Positions 3,678-5,997 of a stretch of 5,997 nucleotides of DNA are shown in pieces. The first letter of the stretch is position 1, and each line of letters begins with the position of its first letter. The notes beneath the pieces are model-generated. The model saw nothing but the letters and a program-made list of their open reading frames with translations, ran no database searches and had not been told where the DNA came from. Position numbers and translations under genes: made by a program. This DNA is from Desulfobacula sp. (GTDB lineage Bacteria > Desulfobacterota > Desulfobacteria > Desulfobacterales > Desulfobacteraceae). Where the stretch lies: positions 1 through 5,997 of the forward strand of contig JAOZRI010000150.1 in the NCBI GenBank assembly GCA_029940235.1, given 5' to 3'.

Positions 3678-5997
3678 AAGATAATGTTGCTGCAAAACAG
3701 CTTGAAATCAATGGATTAGTCCAGGGTGTCGGTTTCAGACCCTTTTTATTTACTCTTGCAAAACAATATGACCTGACCGGTGAAGTTTCCAATACAGCCG
3801 GCGGTGTGCTTGCCATAATAGAAGGATCTGAAAGCAGACTTGAACAATTTATTCAAAATATTGAAAAAAAACAGCCTGCTCTATCCAATGTGACAGGCAT
3901 TGTCTCAAAACAGATCCCTGTAACAGGTTTTAAAACTTTTCAGATCATTCAAAGTACATCATCACATAAAAGTAACACCTTGATCTCACCCGATGTCAGC
4001 ATTTGTGATGACTGTCTTTGTGAGATGCAAGATCCTGATAATAGAAGGTTTGAATACCCTTTTATCAATTGCACCAATTGCGGTCCAAGATTTACTATTA
4101 TCAAAGATATTCCCTATGACCGGCCAAAGACATCCATGAAAGCCTTTAAAATGTGTCCTGAATGTCAAAAAGAGTATGATGATCCAATGGACAGACGCTT
4201 CCATGCCCAGCCCAATGCATGTCCTGTGTGTGGGCCACAGGTTTTTTTAACAGACAGCAAGGGCTGCAAAATTGATTTATCCCCCAAAGATGCCCTTAAA
4301 AAAGCTGCTGATCTTCTGAAGCAAGGTAAAATACTGGCAATTAAAGGGTTAGGCGGATTTCATCTTGCTGTTGATGCCTGCAACAATAAAGCCGTGGAGA
4401 TGCTTAGAAAACGAAAACTGCGGCCCCACAAACCTTTTGCTTTAATGGCTCAATCAACTTCAAGCCTGTTTAACCATGTGCATGTGTCAAAAAAAGAGCA
4501 AAAGATTCTTCATTCATTCCATCGGCCCATTGTTCTTTTGGACAAAAACAATGTCACAGGCAATACCGGACTTTCACCAGCCCTTGCACCATTTAATACA
4601 TGCCTTGGGGTGATGCTGCCCTATACACCCCTGCACTATCTTTTATTGGAAAAAGGACCTGATATTCTTGTTATGACTTCTGGAAACCGCCCGGGAGAAC
4701 CACTATCCATTGATAATGGAGATGCTTTAGATGCTTTTTCCCATATTGCTGACTTTTTTCTCTTCCATAACAGGGATATCTATTTTCGGGCTGATGATTC
4801 CATTGTCAGGGTACAGGCGGGGCATTCAAGATTTATCAGGCGCTCCCGTGGATATGCTCCCCTGCCCCTGGATCTTGATCTGATATTTGAGAAAGACCTG
4901 CCTTCTATATTAGGATGTGGTGCAGAGATGAAAAGCACCATCAGCCTGACAAAACAATCCTCTATCTTTTTAAGTCAGCATATTGGAGAGATGAACAATC
5001 AAAAAGTTAATGTTTTCTATAATAAAAGCATTGATCATCTAAAAAAAATATTAGATGTTGAACCTGAAATAATTGCCCATGATATGCATCCTTTATATAT
5101 GAGCACCCAATATGCAAAAACCCTTGCCAGGACAGGAAAAAAGTGTTTTGCTGTCCAGCATCACCATGCCCATGCTGTCTCCTGTATGGCTGAAAACAAT
5201 TTAAAAAGTAAGGTTATTGCAATAACCCTTGACGGTACTGGATATGGAACAGATGGCAATATCTGGGGTGGTGAAATCTTACTTTGTACACATAAAAATT
5301 TTATTAGAAAAGCAAATCTTTCCTATCTGCCCATGCCAGGTGGAGATAAAGCTATTCTTGAACCATGGCGCATGGCAGCTTCTGTGTTATTCAAAACCTT
5401 TGGCAAAGATTTTTTAGATCTTGATCTCCAGTATATAAAAGAGATGGACAGTCAAAAACTTGGCATTATTGTTCAGATGATACAAAAAAAGATAAACTCA
5501 CCTTTAACTTCCAGTGCAGGAAGACTTTTTGATGCAGTCTCCTCACTTTTATGCCTGCGCCATGTAATCTCCCATGAAAGCCAGGCTGCAATGGAGCTTG
5601 AAGCTGTGGCAACAAAACTATGTATCAATACAATCGCAGGTAGCAACCATAATTCAGATAGTGGTGCAAATGCAAAAATAAAACATGGAGACAAACTTAA
5701 ATATGATCAAACATCTTATACTTTCTCTATTTTAGAACAACAAAACACCAGCAGCAATATTTTGAATTCGGGAAAATATTTTGAAATTGACCTCATGCCC
5801 TCTATCCGTGAAATAGTTGATGATCTTATAAGCAGAGCTTTTAATCAGAATAAAATTTCCAAAAATCTAATCAGCAAGAGATTTCATCAAACACTGATCA
5901 CAGCTTTTGCTGATACGGCCAGAATAATAGCCCTGGAAACTTCCATTGACACAGTAGTACTCTCCGGCGGAGTCTTTAACAATAATCTTATTTTAAC
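3674..5997 (+). CDS. hypF: Carbamoyltransferase HypF, 3' end beyond window
   Basis: 774 codons are visible with no stop; perhaps 40-60 residues are missing. HypF uses carbamoyl phosphate and ATP to carbamoylate the C-terminal cysteine of HypE, the source of the CN ligands of [NiFe] hydrogenase. Domains in order are as follows. An acylphosphatase domain (about 8-95) has catalytic R22 in VQGVGFRPF and N40. Two zinc fingers have C111/C114/C133/C136 and C161/C164/C183/C186, with the family's exact CX2CX18CX2C spacing and 24 residues between them. A YrdC-like domain (about 205-400) has basic 245-253 and SGN 336-338. A Kae1-like domain (from about 413) has metal ligands H496 and H500 in HHHAH, D520 in LDGTGYG, and the LSGGVFNNN loop (763-771). 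ATG 3674 is the only plausible start, since a TGA lies in frame at 3668-3670. It begins 21 nt after hypC, without a clear ribosome-binding site. An Asn/Ser/Lys-rich stretch at about 652-700 looks like an insertion. Confidence 0.96.
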   Translation, partial: MEDNVAAKQLEINGLVQGVGFRPFLFTLAKQYDLTGEVSNTAGGVLAIIEGSESRLEQFIQNIEKKQPALSNVTGIVSKQIPVTGFKTFQIIQSTSSHKSNTLISPDVSICDDCLCEMQDPDNRRFEYPFINCTNCGPRFTIIKDIPYDRPKTSMKAFKMCPECQKEYDDPMDRRFHAQPNACPVCGPQVFLTDSKGCKIDLSPKDALKKAADLLKQGKILAIKGLGGFHLAVDACNNKAVEMLRKRKLRPHKPFALMAQSTSSLFNHVHVSKKEQKILHSFHRPIVLLDKNNVTGNTGLSPALAPFNTCLGVMLPYTPLHYLLLEKGPDILVMTSGNRPGEPLSIDNGDALDAFSHIADFFLFHNRDIYFRADDSIVRVQAGHSRFIRRSRGYAPLPLDLDLIFEKDLPSILGCGAEMKSTISLTKQSSIFLSQHIGEMNNQKVNVFYNKSIDHLKKILDVEPEIIAHDMHPLYMSTQYAKTLARTGKKCFAVQHHHAHAVSCMAENNLKSKVIAITLDGTGYGTDGNIWGGEILLCTHKNFIRKANLSYLPMPGGDKAILEPWRMAASVLFKTFGKDFLDLDLQYIKEMDSQKLGIIVQMIQKKINSPLTSSAGRLFDAVSSLLCLRHVISHESQAAMELEAVATKLCINTIAGSNHNSDSGANAKIKHGDKLKYDQTSYTFSILEQQNTSSNILNSGKYFEIDLMPSIREIVDDLISRAFNQNKISKNLISKRFHQTLITAFADTARIIALETSIDTVVLSGGVFNNNLIL

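Noticed and set aside
5229..5417. 62-codon frame inside hypF on the + strand
   Set aside because: It is a shadow of hypF in another frame; the hypF frame there holds the conserved LDGTGYG and WGGE motifs.

Overview
This window appears to come from an AT-rich, Gram-negative anaerobe. A Desulfobacterales-like member of the former Deltaproteobacteria is my best guess. The guess rests on the presence of [NiFe]-hydrogenase maturation genes, the style of the zinc transporter proteins and the base composition by eye. No marker gene settles it. All genes lie on the + strand.

Positions 1-2370 hold a tightly packed zinc (possibly manganese) ABC uptake operon. It contains the 3' part of znuA (periplasmic metal-binding protein, 5' end outside the window), znuC (ATPase) and znuB (permease). 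Gaps are 2 nt or less, and the last two genes overlap by 8 nt. ZnuA would capture the metal in the periplasm, ZnuB would carry it across the inner membrane, and ZnuC would power transport. ZnuA has a histidine-rich loop but appears to lack the usual first histidine ligand. ZnuC ends in a His/Asp/Cys-rich tail.

Positions 2371-3271 hold an 85-bp spacer and a stand-alone alpha/beta hydrolase with an N-terminal membrane segment and an intact Ser-Asp-His triad. A TATAAT box just 7 nt upstream of its ATG suggests its own, possibly leaderless, promoter.

Positions 3272-3421 are a non-coding spacer with a 16-bp dyad and a possible promoter for the next unit. That unit is hypC (complete) followed 21 nt later by hypF, which is open to the right edge with 774 codons visible. 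HypF makes the thiocarboxamide on HypE that becomes the cyanide ligands of the [NiFe] active site. HypC, with HypD, carries the iron that receives them. The hypF start codon has no Shine-Dalgarno sequence and sits inside a perfect 5-bp hairpin, which suggests low or coupled translation.

I found no RNA gene, mobile element, CRISPR array or clear intrinsic terminator. The gene families are all well known. The interest lies in details: metal-ligand changes in the zinc importer, the hypC upstream dyad, the hypF start-site hairpin and an insertion in HypF. I do not see a convincing undescribed system.
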